Origin: PoT sp049331405
GTDB lineage: Bacteria; Planctomycetota; Planctomycetia; Isosphaerales; Isosphaeraceae
DNA: 64,000 bases
Reading direction: 5' to 3'
Assembly: GCF_049331405.1 (NCBI RefSeq)
Contig: NZ_CP186274.1
Span: 4,030,001-4,094,000 of the forward strand
Shown piece after piece: positions 1 through 8,239 of the stretch; position 1 is the stretch's first letter; each line of letters opens with the position of its first letter. A program made the position numbers and the translations under genes. The notes under the pieces are model-generated. The model was not told the origin of the DNA. It was given only the letters and a program-made list of their open reading frames with translations, and searched no databases.

Positions 1-307
1 CGTGGAAGAGCACCGACGCAATCAGCCCGAGTTCCGCGATCCGGAAGGCCCAACGCAGCGGCCAGTAGTATTGCCCGGCGAACACGCCGCCGTAGATCGA
101 CACGGTGAAGTCGTATTCGGCCGGGAAAGCCACGACCAGGAACGTGTCGATGATGTGGATGATGAGGAAGAGAAGGATGCCGAGGCCGGTCAGTCGGTGG
201 GCGAGCCACGACCATTGGCCGATCCCTCCCCCGTAACTCAAGCCTTCTGTAAAGCGTGCCCAAGGTCCGCGACGGTAATACCGCGGACTTTGAATTGTAT
301 TCGACAT
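1..307 (-). CDS. sdhC: Succinate dehydrogenase cytochrome b subunit-like protein (partial, 5' end)
   Basis: Reading the minus strand from ATG at 307 gives 102 residues that run off the window edge, so the 3' part is missing. The protein opens with a short basic stretch, then GGGIGQWSWLAHRLTG, followed by a hydrophobic helix containing LLFLIIHIIDTFLV. The S-x(3)-HR-x-TG pattern before the first helix is typical of the SdhC/FrdC cytochrome b family, which anchors succinate dehydrogenase in the membrane and binds haem and quinone. No good Shine-Dalgarno precedes the ATG; a CGGGATCCCG palindrome lies just upstream instead. The remaining sdh genes would lie to the left of the window. The family assignment rests on this N-terminal third only. 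Confidence 0.75.
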   Translation of the reverse strand, partial: MSNTIQSPRYYRRGPWARFTEGLSYGGGIGQWSWLAHRLTGLGILLFLIIHIIDTFLVVAFPAEYDFTVSIYGGVFAGQYYWPLRWAFRIAELGLIASVLFH

Positions 308-558
308 GAGAGTCGGGATCCCGAGGAGGGCAATCAAGCGCGGCGGGAATTCAATCCCGTAGCTGAATCAAACACGTGTCGATGCGCCGCCGGATTCGTA
401 CCTCCGGCAGGCTCCTGGGGGGTGGCAGAGCCCCGTCTTCAACACGGCACTAGGATTTTGTAGAGGGGGCGAGAGATGGGGTCAAGAGGCAAGTCCGGAA
501 AACGCTCGACGCAAGCTCGTCTTCCGGCTCAAATATCGCACGATTTGCCGCGATGGAA

Positions 559-834
559 TCAACGGGCGAGGCGGAGCTGAGTGGCCGAGACGAAACCGCG
601 GAGCGTGAGTCGGCCGACCGCGGCGACGGGACTGCCGTGGCAGAGGTTCTCGCCGAGATCCTCGAGCCATCCGCGATCGGGGACGAGCGAGGCCTCGGCC
701 TCCACGATCATGAGATCCTTGGGCCGGCCTTGTGGGGCGACTTGAAGCACCAGACGCGAGTTATCACCAACCATGCCGGCGGGCTCGACCCAGGAGTCGA
801 TGATCGCGCCGGTGACCACCATTTCTTTATCCAT
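559..834 (-). CDS. Small protein of unknown function (possible OB-fold)
   Basis: A 91-residue product starts at ATG 834, preceded by GGGGAGGAG at a 7-base spacing; this strong site decides the start over a longer in-frame reading from 930. The sequence alternates short hydrophobic strands (MVVTGAIIDSW, SRLVLQVAP, DLMIVEAEA) and ends in VAAVGRLTLRGFVSATQLRL. That pattern suggests a small beta-barrel such as an OB-fold, but I do not recognise a named family. There is no signal peptide or membrane segment. It lies directly downstream of the RNase P RNA on the same strand and could be read by transcripts passing the end of rnpB. Confidence 0.6.
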   Translation of the reverse strand: MDKEMVVTGAIIDSWVEPAGMVGDNSRLVLQVAPQGRPKDLMIVEAEASLVPDRGWLEDLGENLCHGSPVAAVGRLTLRGFVSATQLRLAR

Positions 835-1099
835 ATCACGCTCCTCCCCGCACGGTTGGTCGCGGAGCCCGGAGGGAATCATGCCTTGGCCAGATGCATC
901 CATCATAGCAAGCAAAACCGTGTAAGGCAAGGGCGACCATCATGGAACACTCACGGATCATGCCGACTCGCATGCAAGGGCCGGGCCGAAGAGCACCAGG
1001 GAAGCTCGGCCCAACGAATCGCGGAATATAAGTTTAAATTCGGGACGTGGTTGGCAATAAAACCAAGTGTCGCTCAATTGGACCGGATGCGAAAGGGGG

Positions 1100-1546
1100 T
1101 TGCGGCGCATCTATAAGCCGGATTCTGTCGAAAACCGAAGGGTTTTCGGATGACCATTTCTCTCGAACACCGGTTGCCCGATGTTTCCAGCGACCTACCC
1201 GGAAGTCGTAGCGGATCGGGCCAATCCGTCAGGTGGCCGCCCATCGTGACGACAGGCAACCGCCTTGCTTCCTTATTTGGTCTTGCTCCCGGTGGGGTTT
1301 GCCAAGCCAAGCCGGTCACCCGGCCTGCTGGTGAGCTCTTACCTCACCGTTTCACCCTTACCACGACCGACAGGGCCGATCGTGGCGGTCTGTTTTCTGT
1401 GGCACTTTCCCTACCCGACTGCTCGAGCGGTGGGCGTTACCCACCACCGCGCCCTATGGAGTCCGGACTTTCCTCCCCGGCATGACCTCGACCTTCGCGT
1501 TTCCGCAAGAACGAGCGCCGAGGCGATCATCCAACACACCGCAACC
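1100..1546 (-). ncRNA. rnpB: RNase P RNA, bacterial class A
   Basis: The minus strand carries the conserved blocks of bacterial RNase P RNA in order: GAGGAAAGTCCGGACTCCAT near the 5' end, GGAAAGTGCCACAGAAA, then GGCAAACCCCACC followed by GGGAGCAAGACCAAATA, and GACAGAATCCGGCTTAT at the 3' end. The terminal helix P1 can be drawn: TGCGGTGTGTT (1543-1533) pairs with AGATGCGCCGCA (1112-1101, minus strand), which fixes both ends. The length of about 445 nt is normal to slightly long. The RNA is the catalytic subunit that matures tRNA 5' ends. A matching promoter lies immediately upstream at 1554-1581. Confidence 0.95.
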
Positions 1547-1553
1547 CATTCAC

Positions 1554-1581
1554 ATCTTAACACAAGGCCTCCCATTCTCAA
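1554..1581 (-). promoter_or_regulatory. Promoter of rnpB
   Basis: On the minus strand TTGAGA (1581-1576) and TAAGAT (1559-1554) are separated by 16 bases, and the inferred RNase P RNA 5' end lies 8-10 bases beyond the -10 box. This is a good housekeeping sigma factor promoter, and its position supports the mapped 5' end. Confidence 0.75.
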
Positions 1582-1670
1582 GACAAACGACGCGAAACGC
1601 CACTACTCATGCGATTTCTTCCGGCCTCCAGCGTCACGACGAGATGAGAACCACATAATATCGTTGTAGA

Positions 1671-1699
1671 TTTCCCATTTTCTCTAAATAGCCTATACT
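1671..1699 (+). promoter_or_regulatory. Probable promoter of the YbaK-family gene
   Basis: A good -10 box, TATACT, lies at 1694-1699, with a weak -35 candidate TTTCCC (1671-1676) 17 bases upstream. It sits 34 bases before the ATG, in an AT-rich stretch divergent from the rnpB promoter. The -10 is convincing; the -35 is not. Confidence 0.45.
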
Positions 1700-1733
1700 G
1701 TGGATAGCACCTGGATTTTGGAGGACTTCGACG

Positions 1734-2231
1734 ATGTACATCAGGGACTATCTCCAGAGCCGCCACGTCTGGTTCGAGATGCTGCTGCATCCGCCGGTCC
1801 CCTCGGCGACGAAGCTGGCACGCGTGACACATGTGCCGGGTCAAAGCGTCGCCAAGGGCGTGCTCATCCGCGCGGCCGGGAATTATGTGCTGGCGGTTTT
1901 GCCGGCGACGGCCCGCATCGACCTCAACCTGCTCGCCAAGACCCTCAGCACGAAGGCGGTGGAAATCGCCTCGGAGGACGAGGTCGAGCACGTTTTCGGC
2001 GACTGCGAACGTGGCGCCTTGCCGCCGTTTGGCCGACTCTACGGCCTCACCACCTTCGTCGACGCCAGCCTGGCCGGTGGCTCGGAAATCGTGTTCGTGG
2101 GGAACACGAGGCACGAAGGAATGAGGATGCGGTATCGCGACTACGTCGCGGTTGAGGACCCGGTCCGGGCCCGATTCGCGGCCACGACCTCGCCCAAACA
2201 CCGTCGCGAGTCCAATCGTCGCGCGGGCTGA
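1734..2231 (+). CDS. YbaK/EbsC-type aminoacyl-tRNA deacylase domain protein
   Basis: The 165-residue protein starts at ATG 1734, with GGAGGA about 10 bases upstream. Residues 20-145 fit the YbaK / prolyl-tRNA synthetase-associated domain: hydrophobic strands around residues 38-60 (GKGVLIRAAGNYVLAVLPAT pattern), a central VEHVFGDCERGALPPFGRLYG segment in which G-x-x-x-PFG is characteristic, and a final strand before a basic tail. The family hydrolyses mischarged aminoacyl-tRNAs in trans, keeping translation accurate. The C-terminal 25 residues are rich in Arg and Ser and look disordered. It is a single-gene unit, followed by a strong terminator and convergent with putA. Amino-acid specificity cannot be read from the sequence. 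Confidence 0.8.
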   Translation: MYIRDYLQSRHVWFEMLLHPPVPSATKLARVTHVPGQSVAKGVLIRAAGNYVLAVLPATARIDLNLLAKTLSTKAVEIASEDEVEHVFGDCERGALPPFGRLYGLTTFVDASLAGGSEIVFVGNTRHEGMRMRYRDYVAVEDPVRARFAATTSPKHRRESNRRAG

Positions 2232-2262
2232 GCGAGTTGCAACGAGGCGATCCATAACGTGA

Positions 2263-2304
2263 GAGGCCAGGGCCGCAAACCCGCGGCCCTGGCCTCATTT
2301 TATT
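2263..2304 (+). terminator. Rho-independent terminator after the YbaK-family gene
   Basis: GAGGCCAGGGCCGC and GCGGCCCTGGCCTC form a perfect 14-bp stem with a six-base loop (2263-2296), followed by ATTTTATT. It lies in the convergent gap before putA; the T-tract is on the plus-strand side only. Confidence 0.85.
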
Positions 2305-2342
2305 GCGTTCGTTCGCGACGTCTTGAGGACGCGTCTGAAGGG

Positions 2343-5300
2343 TCAATCGCCGCGAGCCGCGGTGATGGGCACTTCAACTTGGCTCCTCTCCGACCCTTCC
2401 TCGGGATCGGGGGCGAAGCCGCGTCGCATGGTGTTCTCGGTGACGCACCTCGTGAGCAAGAACTCCAGCAAGTAGTTGTCGCCGCCGGCCTTGGTGCCAA
2501 TCCCGGAAAGCTTGAACCCGCCGAACGGCTGCCGATCGACCAAGGCCCCTGTGCTCGGCCGGTTGATGTAGAGGTTGCCGACGCGGAATCGCCGCTTCAC
2601 TCGATCGATGTTGCCGGGACTCCTCGAATAGATGCCACCGGTCAACGCGAACTGCGTCCCGTTGGCGATCTCGAGGGCGTGGTCGAGGTCGCGCGCCCTG
2701 AGGACGGCTAGCACCGGACCGAAGACTTCTTCCTGCGCGATCCTCGCGTCGGGCTTGACGCCCGCGACGATGAGCGGGCCGACGTACTGACCCGCTTTGG
2801 GCAGATGCCCCACATCGGTCGTCAGGACCACCTCCCCTTCCCCGGCGGCGATCCGCTGATATTCCTGGATTCGCTCCTTGGCCTTGGCGTCGATCACCGG
2901 GCCGACCGCCGTCTCGGGGTCGTCGGCGGGTCCGACGGGGAGGGCGCGGGCCGCGTCCACGAGCCTGGCGAGGAAGGCATCATACGCCTCGTCGAGGATG
3001 ATGACTCGCGAGCAGGCCGAGCACTTCTGGCCGGCGTAGCCGAACGCGCTGTGAAGGACGCCAAGCACCGCCTCGTCGAGGTCGGCGTCGTCGTCGATGA
3101 TGATGGCGTTCTTGCCCCCCATCTCGGCGATGACCCGCTTGACGTGATCCTGGCCCGCCGGGGTCTCGGCGGCGCGTCGGTTGATCGAAAGTCCGACCTC
3201 GCGTGAGCCGGTGAAGGCGATCAGGTCGACGTCGGGATGATCTACGAGTTCCTGCCCTACGTCACCAAGCCCGTTGACCACGGTCAGGACGCCCTCGGGG
3301 AGTCCGGCCTTCTCCAAGACCTCGGCCAGCAGATGACCCATCATCGGCGAACGTTCACTCGGCTTGAGGACGACCGAGTTCCCGGCGACGAGGGCTGCGA
3401 CGGTCATCCCCGTCGGGATCGCCAGCGGGAAGTTCCAGGGCGGAATCACGGCGGCGACACCCCTTGCGATGTGCTCGATCCGGTTCGTCTCGCCGGCGAC
3501 GTCGCGATGCTGCTCCTTGCCGAGCCGGATCATCTGCCTCGCGTAGAACTCGCAGAAGTCGATGGCTTCGGCGACATCGGCATCGGCCTCTCGCCAGGGC
3601 TTGCCACATTCGTAGACTTCCCAGGCGGCGAGCAGGAACCGCCTCGACCGCATGATCGCCGCGGCGCGGATCAGGACGTCGGCACGCTCGCGGACCGGGG
3701 TCTCGGACCATGACTCGAAGGCACGCCTGGCCGCTTGAACGGCGAGACGGGCGTGCTCGGGGCGGGCCCTGACGAAGGTGCCGATGACGTGTGTGGAGTC
3801 GCTGGGATCGGTCGAGGCGAGTTCGAGCCCCGTCTCGACCTCCTGGCCACCGATCGAAAGGGGATAGCGTCGGCCCCACTGCTCTCTCACGGAGCCGAGC
3901 GCAAGTCGCATCGCCGAGCGTTCAGCAGGCCGAGAGAAGTCGGTCGGCGGCTCGTTCTTGAACGGCTCGAGGGCCTCGTCGTGGGCCGGTCGTTTTGGCT
4001 GGACGGATTGCTTGCGACGTAACATTTCGCCGACCTCCTCGGGGTCTCGGAGCAACTCATCGACGTGGGCACGGTCGGTGAAGCTCGCCTTGAGAAAGGA
4101 CTCGTTCGAGGTGTTTTCCAGGAGGCGCCGGACGAGATACGCCATCCCCGGCAGCATCGCGCCATAGGGGGTATAGAGCCGGACCCGCTTGCCCTGCTCG
4201 ACGAGGACGCGCTGAATGGGCTCTCCCATCCCGTGGAGCATCTGGATCTCGTACGCGTCGTCGGGCACTCGGTAGGCCTCGGCCGTCGCCATCGCCGCAG
4301 ACAACGAACGGACGTTGTGGCTGCCGAGGGCCGGGCGGAGGTTCTCGTAATTCTCGAGCAGGAACCGGGTGCAACGCTCGTAGCAGGCATCGGTCTGCCA
4401 CTTGGAGAGGTAGACGGGGATCGGCCAATCCCACTGTCGTGCCAGAATGACCTCGTAATCCCAGTACGCCCCCTTCACCAGGCGGATCGTGATCGGCGTC
4501 CCGCGTTCCTGGACCCAGTCCAGGAGCATGCGGAGGTCGGCTTCGGCCTCGGGCAAGTACGCCTGGACCACGATCCCCACGTCCGCCCAGTCGCGGAATT
4601 CGGGCTCGGAGAGGACCGAGCGGAAGATCGCGAAGGTCAGATCCTTGTGGACATACTGCTCCATGTCGATGTGGACGTACGCGTTCACCTCCCTGGCGAG
4701 CCGGAATATGGGACGCAGCCGATCCGCGACACGTTTCTCGCTGCCGTCGGCGTAGAGGGCGTCGAACCGGGCCGTGAGGCTCGTCAGCTTCAATGAGAGG
4801 TTCGCGCGCGGGATCGGCCCCCGGTGGTCGCGATCGATCTGCGGAATCTCTGGCGAGGCGTTCAGGGGACCGGAGAGGCCGCTGAGGACCTCCATGCAGG
4901 TCTGCTGATAGACCTCGGCCCCGTGCTCGCTGATGACGGCCTCGCCCAGTAGGTCGGCCGTGAAGGCGAGACGCTTACGCCTCAGCCTCATGACGGTTTT
5001 GAGTGCTTCATCAGGGGTCGCCCCGGCGATGAAACGCTGAGCCATGTGCGTCGCACCGAACCGGGCGACGTCGGCGAGGAGACGCTCGGCCCCGGTCCTC
5101 GATGGGGCCATCGCGACCCCGAGCCTGAGCCACCAGGGGACGCGATCTCCCGCTTCTCCCAGATACTCCCGCAGATGCCTGCCGATAGTCTCGGGACTTT
5201 GCAGGACGGGCATCGCGTCGATGAACCGAAAGAGCTGGACCTTGACCAGCGGGTCTCCCACGGTCATATCCATCAGTCGATCGTCCCACCAACCGCGCTC

Positions 5301-5402
5301 CCAGGGGGTCGGACCGTGCCCGATGCGCTCGAAGAGCGCCCGGCCGATCTGCAGGGCGCGTTGGTCGATCGCGTTTGTCCGCTCGACCTGAAGTGACGCC
5401 AT
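2343..5402 (-). CDS. putA: Bifunctional proline dehydrogenase / L-glutamate-gamma-semialdehyde dehydrogenase
   Basis: The 1019-residue protein converts proline to glutamate in two steps. Residues about 130-450 form the FAD-dependent proline dehydrogenase barrel, including RLVKGAYWDYE and a GMGEPIQRVL stretch. Residues about 510-985 form the NAD-dependent aldehyde dehydrogenase: PPWNFPLAIPTG, FTGSREVG, EMGGKNA, and the active-site Cys in GQKCSACSR. There is no N-terminal ribbon-helix-helix DNA-binding domain, so unlike E. coli PutA (about 1320 residues) it cannot repress its own gene. It also lacks the extra C-terminal domain of long PutAs. The start is the ATG at 5402, the first of the frame; the upstream GGAG is distant (12 bases). 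It is a single-gene unit, convergent with the YbaK-family gene and divergent from rplM. Confidence 0.95.
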   Translation of the reverse strand: MASLQVERTNAIDQRALQIGRALFERIGHGPTPWERGWWDDRLMDMTVGDPLVKVQLFRFIDAMPVLQSPETIGRHLREYLGEAGDRVPWWLRLGVAMAPSRTGAERLLADVARFGATHMAQRFIAGATPDEALKTVMRLRRKRLAFTADLLGEAVISEHGAEVYQQTCMEVLSGLSGPLNASPEIPQIDRDHRGPIPRANLSLKLTSLTARFDALYADGSEKRVADRLRPIFRLAREVNAYVHIDMEQYVHKDLTFAIFRSVLSEPEFRDWADVGIVVQAYLPEAEADLRMLLDWVQERGTPITIRLVKGAYWDYEVILARQWDWPIPVYLSKWQTDACYERCTRFLLENYENLRPALGSHNVRSLSAAMATAEAYRVPDDAYEIQMLHGMGEPIQRVLVEQGKRVRLYTPYGAMLPGMAYLVRRLLENTSNESFLKASFTDRAHVDELLRDPEEVGEMLRRKQSVQPKRPAHDEALEPFKNEPPTDFSRPAERSAMRLALGSVREQWGRRYPLSIGGQEVETGLELASTDPSDSTHVIGTFVRARPEHARLAVQAARRAFESWSETPVRERADVLIRAAAIMRSRRFLLAAWEVYECGKPWREADADVAEAIDFCEFYARQMIRLGKEQHRDVAGETNRIEHIARGVAAVIPPWNFPLAIPTGMTVAALVAGNSVVLKPSERSPMMGHLLAEVLEKAGLPEGVLTVVNGLGDVGQELVDHPDVDLIAFTGSREVGLSINRRAAETPAGQDHVKRVIAEMGGKNAIIIDDDADLDEAVLGVLHSAFGYAGQKCSACSRVIILDEAYDAFLARLVDAARALPVGPADDPETAVGPVIDAKAKERIQEYQRIAAGEGEVVLTTDVGHLPKAGQYVGPLIVAGVKPDARIAQEEVFGPVLAVLRARDLDHALEIANGTQFALTGGIYSRSPGNIDRVKRRFRVGNLYINRPSTGALVDRQPFGGFKLSGIGTKAGGDNYLLEFLLTRCVTENTMRRGFAPDPEEGSERSQVEVPITAARGD

Positions 5403-5641
5403 CGCTCGATTACTCCGGTGCGTTCATGCGATGGGCGGGGATCGCTGCTCGTCGTCTCCTCGAACCCCACCCTTCTGCATTCTACGTTCGCAAGCCTCGG
5501 AGGGATTTTCGCGATCTCGGATCTGAGAACAAGGAACACCGGAATGTTGATCTTTTCTCCGACAATGTTCCCAAACGTTGCGTACAGGGTGAAACGGCCG
5601 TGGAATTGCATGCACTCACCACAATCACGCGGCAATCGAGC

Positions 5642-5669
5642 TTGACAGTATCAGTTTCGCGATTACTAT
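5642..5669 (+). promoter_or_regulatory. Promoter of the rplM-rpsI operon
   Basis: A consensus TTGACA (5642-5647) and TACTAT (5664-5669) are 16 bases apart, about 60 bases before the rplM ATG. The rest of the 329-base gap between putA and rplM (5403-5731) holds no gene that I can support. Confidence 0.75.
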
Positions 5670-5731
5670 TGGTGTTTTGCCTCGCAAAGGCAGCGATGAA
5701 TATACTGACGTCTGTTAGGTAGCGAACGTTC

Positions 5732-6319
5732 ATGAAGTGTTATCAGGCGAAGGCCGGTGAACTGACCAAGCACTGGTACGTGATTGACGCGACCGATCAG
5801 GTCGTCGGTCGGCTCGCCGCACAGATCGCACCGATCTTGATGGGCAAGCACCGCCCGACCTACACCCCCTACATCGACACCGGTGACTTCGTCATCGTGT
5901 TGAATGTGGACAAGGTCGTCTTCACCGGCAACAAGTGGCAGCAGAAGTTCTACCAGCGGTACACCGGTCACCCCGGTGGCCAGCGCGATGAACAGGCCTG
6001 GAAGCTTTTCCAGCGCCGCCCCGAGCGGATCCTCCAGCTCGCGATCCAGCGCATGATGCCCAAGAACAAGATTGGGCGCCACATGCTGGGCAAGCTGAAG
6101 CTCTATGCGGGCAACAACCATCCGCACCAGGCCCAGGCTCCCATCCCGTTGGTAGCCCTCTCGGGCCGCCCTGCCCCGGCCGGTGCGACCTACGTGCCCA
6201 AGCCCACGCCGAAGGCCGCTGCCCCGAAGACCGCTCCCGTCTCGACGCCCGCCGTCGCGACCCCCGAAGCGGCCTCGGTCGAGTCCCAGGCCCCGGAATC
6301 CACCGCGGGCGCCGAATGA
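5732..6319 (+). CDS. rplM: 50S ribosomal protein L13 with C-terminal Ala/Pro-rich extension
   Basis: Residues 1-145 are a normal L13: WYVIDATDQVVGRLAAQIA near the start, then MGKHRPTYTPYIDTGD and HMLGKLKLYAGNNHPHQAQ. L13 is an early-assembling large-subunit protein. The product is 195 residues against about 142-150 for most bacteria. The last 50 residues are almost wholly Ala, Pro, Thr, Ser, Val and Glu (PKPTPKAAAPKTAPV and similar) and should be disordered. The start is the ATG at 5732, preceded by TTAGGTAG. rpsI follows 106 bases downstream, the usual rplM-rpsI pairing. Confidence 0.97.
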   Translation: MKCYQAKAGELTKHWYVIDATDQVVGRLAAQIAPILMGKHRPTYTPYIDTGDFVIVLNVDKVVFTGNKWQQKFYQRYTGHPGGQRDEQAWKLFQRRPERILQLAIQRMMPKNKIGRHMLGKLKLYAGNNHPHQAQAPIPLVALSGRPAPAGATYVPKPTPKAAAPKTAPVSTPAVATPEAASVESQAPESTAGAE

Positions 6320-6425
6320 GCTAGGGTTTCACCCAGCTCGCCCGCCGATCGCCAAACCAACGTGAGTACAAGGACGGGGCGGATTCGATCCGCCCCGATT
6401 TGGGCATTCGAGGACTGTGAGATCC

Positions 6426-6830
6426 ATGGCTGCCACGGCAACCGTTCCTTTCATCTGGGGCACCGGCCGACGAAAAACGGCTGTCGCTCGGGTTCGTATT
6501 CGCGAAGGCACCGGGGCCTTCCTCGTCAACGACCTCCCCGTCGATGACTACTTCCCCCTCGAAGTCCAGCGGACCGACGTCCGTGCTCCTCTCACCTCCA
6601 CCGAGATGGGCGGCCGCTACGACGTCTTCGTGAACGTCCGGGGCAGCGGGAAGCACAGTCAGTCCGGCGCCGTGATGCTCGGCCTGGCCCGTGCTCTCAA
6701 GGAGCACCGGCCCGACCTCGAGGCGGCCTTGCGTGATCACGGCTTCTTGACCCGCGACGCCCGTATGGTCGAGCGGAAGAAGTACGGGCATAAGAAAGCC
6801 CGTCGCAGCTTCCAGTTCTCCAAGCGTTGA
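6426..6830 (+). CDS. rpsI: 30S ribosomal protein S9
   Basis: The 134-residue product matches S9 throughout: WGTGRRKTAVARVRI at the N-terminus, GGRYDVFVNVRGSGKHSQSGA in the middle, LTRDARMVERKKYGHKKARR, and the conserved end FQFSKR, whose basic tail reaches the ribosomal P-site. I chose ATG 6426 over an in-frame GTG at 6417 because the GTG lies only three bases after the GAGG ribosome site. It is the second gene of the rplM operon and is followed by a strong terminator. Confidence 0.97.
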   Translation: MAATATVPFIWGTGRRKTAVARVRIREGTGAFLVNDLPVDDYFPLEVQRTDVRAPLTSTEMGGRYDVFVNVRGSGKHSQSGAVMLGLARALKEHRPDLEAALRDHGFLTRDARMVERKKYGHKKARRSFQFSKR

Positions 6831-6865
6831 TCGCTCGGAAAACTCCGGAAACTTATTCCTATCCA

Positions 6866-6912
6866 GACCAAGCACGAGCGAGGCATCAGCCTCGCTCGTG
6901 CTTGGTCTTTTT
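6866..6912 (+). terminator. Rho-independent terminator of the rplM-rpsI operon
   Basis: GACCAAGCACGAGCGAGGC and GCCTCGCTCGTGCTTGGTC form a perfect 19-bp stem with an ATCA loop, followed by TTTTT. It lies 35 bases after the rpsI stop. Confidence 0.95.
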
Positions 6913-7072
6913 GCATTTCCGCGTATGATGGTTGAGTCAATCTATCTGTGGCTGTGCGGGACGAAGGCGTCCTCAAGGCCACAACCACCCGATTCTGTGT
7001 TCGAAAACACGCAAGTCACCGGTCATTCGACCAGATCCATGTGCTCCGGTTCCTCTCCCAAGGAGTCCACCG

Positions 7073-7945
7073 ATGGGTGAATCCTCATCCCGCCCCGCCG
7101 CCGGGCCGCTCGAAGACCTCGATGAGTGGGAATCCGTTTTTGAGCCGGCGGAAGCCGACGTCTCGCCAGACGGGGGCACCAAGACCTTCCGGGACTACCG
7201 CAAGAACGTCCGCGACGGCGTCCGCGAGTTCTATCGCCTAAACCATCGCTATCAGACCCTCGACTTCGTGCTCGAGAAGAAGGCGGAGTATCTCGAAGAC
7301 ACGCGACGCAGGATGGGCATCTGGGAGGCGATGGAGTACCTCAATACACTGGTCGATGATAGCGACCCGGACACGCAGCTCTCGCAGATCGAGCACCTGA
7401 TGCAGTCGGCCGAGGCCATCCGCGCCGATGGCCATCCCCGGTGGTTCATCCTTACGGGCCTGATTCACGACCTGGGCAAGGTCCTCTGCCTGTTCGGTGA
7501 GCCGCAATGGGCCGTGGTCGGCGACACCTTCCCGGTCGGATGCCGCTACTCCGGCAAGATCGTCTTCCCCGAGTTCTTCGTCGAGAACCCGGACTACTCG
7601 GTGCCCGAGTACCAGACCCCTTGCGGGATTTACCGTGAGCACTGCGGACTCGACAAGGTCCATCTCTCCTGGGGCCACGACGAATACTTGTATCATGTCG
7701 TGAAGGATTATTTGCCCGACGAAGCCCTGGCGATGATCCGCTATCACTCCTTCTACGCCGCGCATCGCGAGGGGGAATACACCCACCTCATGACGGCTCG
7801 CGACCTCGAGCTCTTCGAGTGGGTCCGCAAGTTCAATCCCTACGACCTCTACTCGAAGGGGCACGAACGCCCGGACGTCCCCGCGCTCACGGGCTATTAC
7901 AAGGAACTGATCGACGAGTTCTTCCCCAAAGAACTCGCCTGGTGA
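7073..7945 (+). CDS. Inositol oxygenase (MIOX family)
   Basis: The 290-residue product matches the length of animal and plant myo-inositol oxygenase, a di-iron enzyme that cleaves myo-inositol to D-glucuronate with O2. Family motifs are present in order: FYRLNH, the His-Asp pair in GLIHDLGKVLCLFGEPQW, VVGDTFPVGC, the His in LSWGHDEYLYHV, IRYHSFY, and FNPYDLYSK. The start is ATG 7073 with AAGGAG seven bases upstream; a longer in-frame reading upstream lacks such a site. The gene stands alone between the ribosomal operon and a PEP-CTERM gene, with no other inositol or glucuronate genes nearby. MIOX is mainly eukaryotic with scattered bacterial members, so transfer is possible. Confidence 0.93.
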   Translation: MGESSSRPAAGPLEDLDEWESVFEPAEADVSPDGGTKTFRDYRKNVRDGVREFYRLNHRYQTLDFVLEKKAEYLEDTRRRMGIWEAMEYLNTLVDDSDPDTQLSQIEHLMQSAEAIRADGHPRWFILTGLIHDLGKVLCLFGEPQWAVVGDTFPVGCRYSGKIVFPEFFVENPDYSVPEYQTPCGIYREHCGLDKVHLSWGHDEYLYHVVKDYLPDEALAMIRYHSFYAAHREGEYTHLMTARDLELFEWVRKFNPYDLYSKGHERPDVPALTGYYKELIDEFFPKELAW

Positions 7946-7986
7946 GCCCGCGACGCGTCAAGAAGTGACTCCTTCGAAATGCAGAA

Positions 7987-8032
7987 CCCCCTCCGACTTG
8001 AGAGGGGGGACGCGTCCATGCGACTTGGACGC
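7987..8032. other. Two adjacent stem-loops in a convergent gap
   Basis: CCCCCTC (7987-7993) pairs with GAGGGGG (8002-8008), and GCGTCC (8012-8017) pairs with GGACGC (8027-8032). Neither has a T-tract. They lie between the convergent inositol oxygenase and PEP-CTERM genes and may limit read-through; the rest of 7946-8239 shows nothing. Confidence 0.35.
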
Positions 8033-8239
8033 ACGCTACGTTGGTGTGGACTCAGCAGGCGATCGAACAGTTCGCGTCAGGCGTGTGCAGGTTCAAGGTG
8101 CTGACTAACTCGGCGAAGATCCTTGTCGAGTGTAAGGATCAAGTTCCGCGGCTCATCGGCGAGCCGGAATCTCCGGGGCTTTGGTGCTCGTCCGAGAAGT
8201 AGGCCTTGCCTCGTCGCCTGGGGGGGATGCGCGTGTGAA

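Noticed and set aside
553..1116. Plus-strand open frame of 187 codons over the small unknown gene
   Set aside because: The opposite strand has a much better ribosome site and strand-like hydrophobic pattern, and the plus-strand product resembles nothing.
1150..1485. Open frames over the RNase P RNA
   Set aside because: The sequence is explained completely by conserved blocks of the RNA and its promoter.
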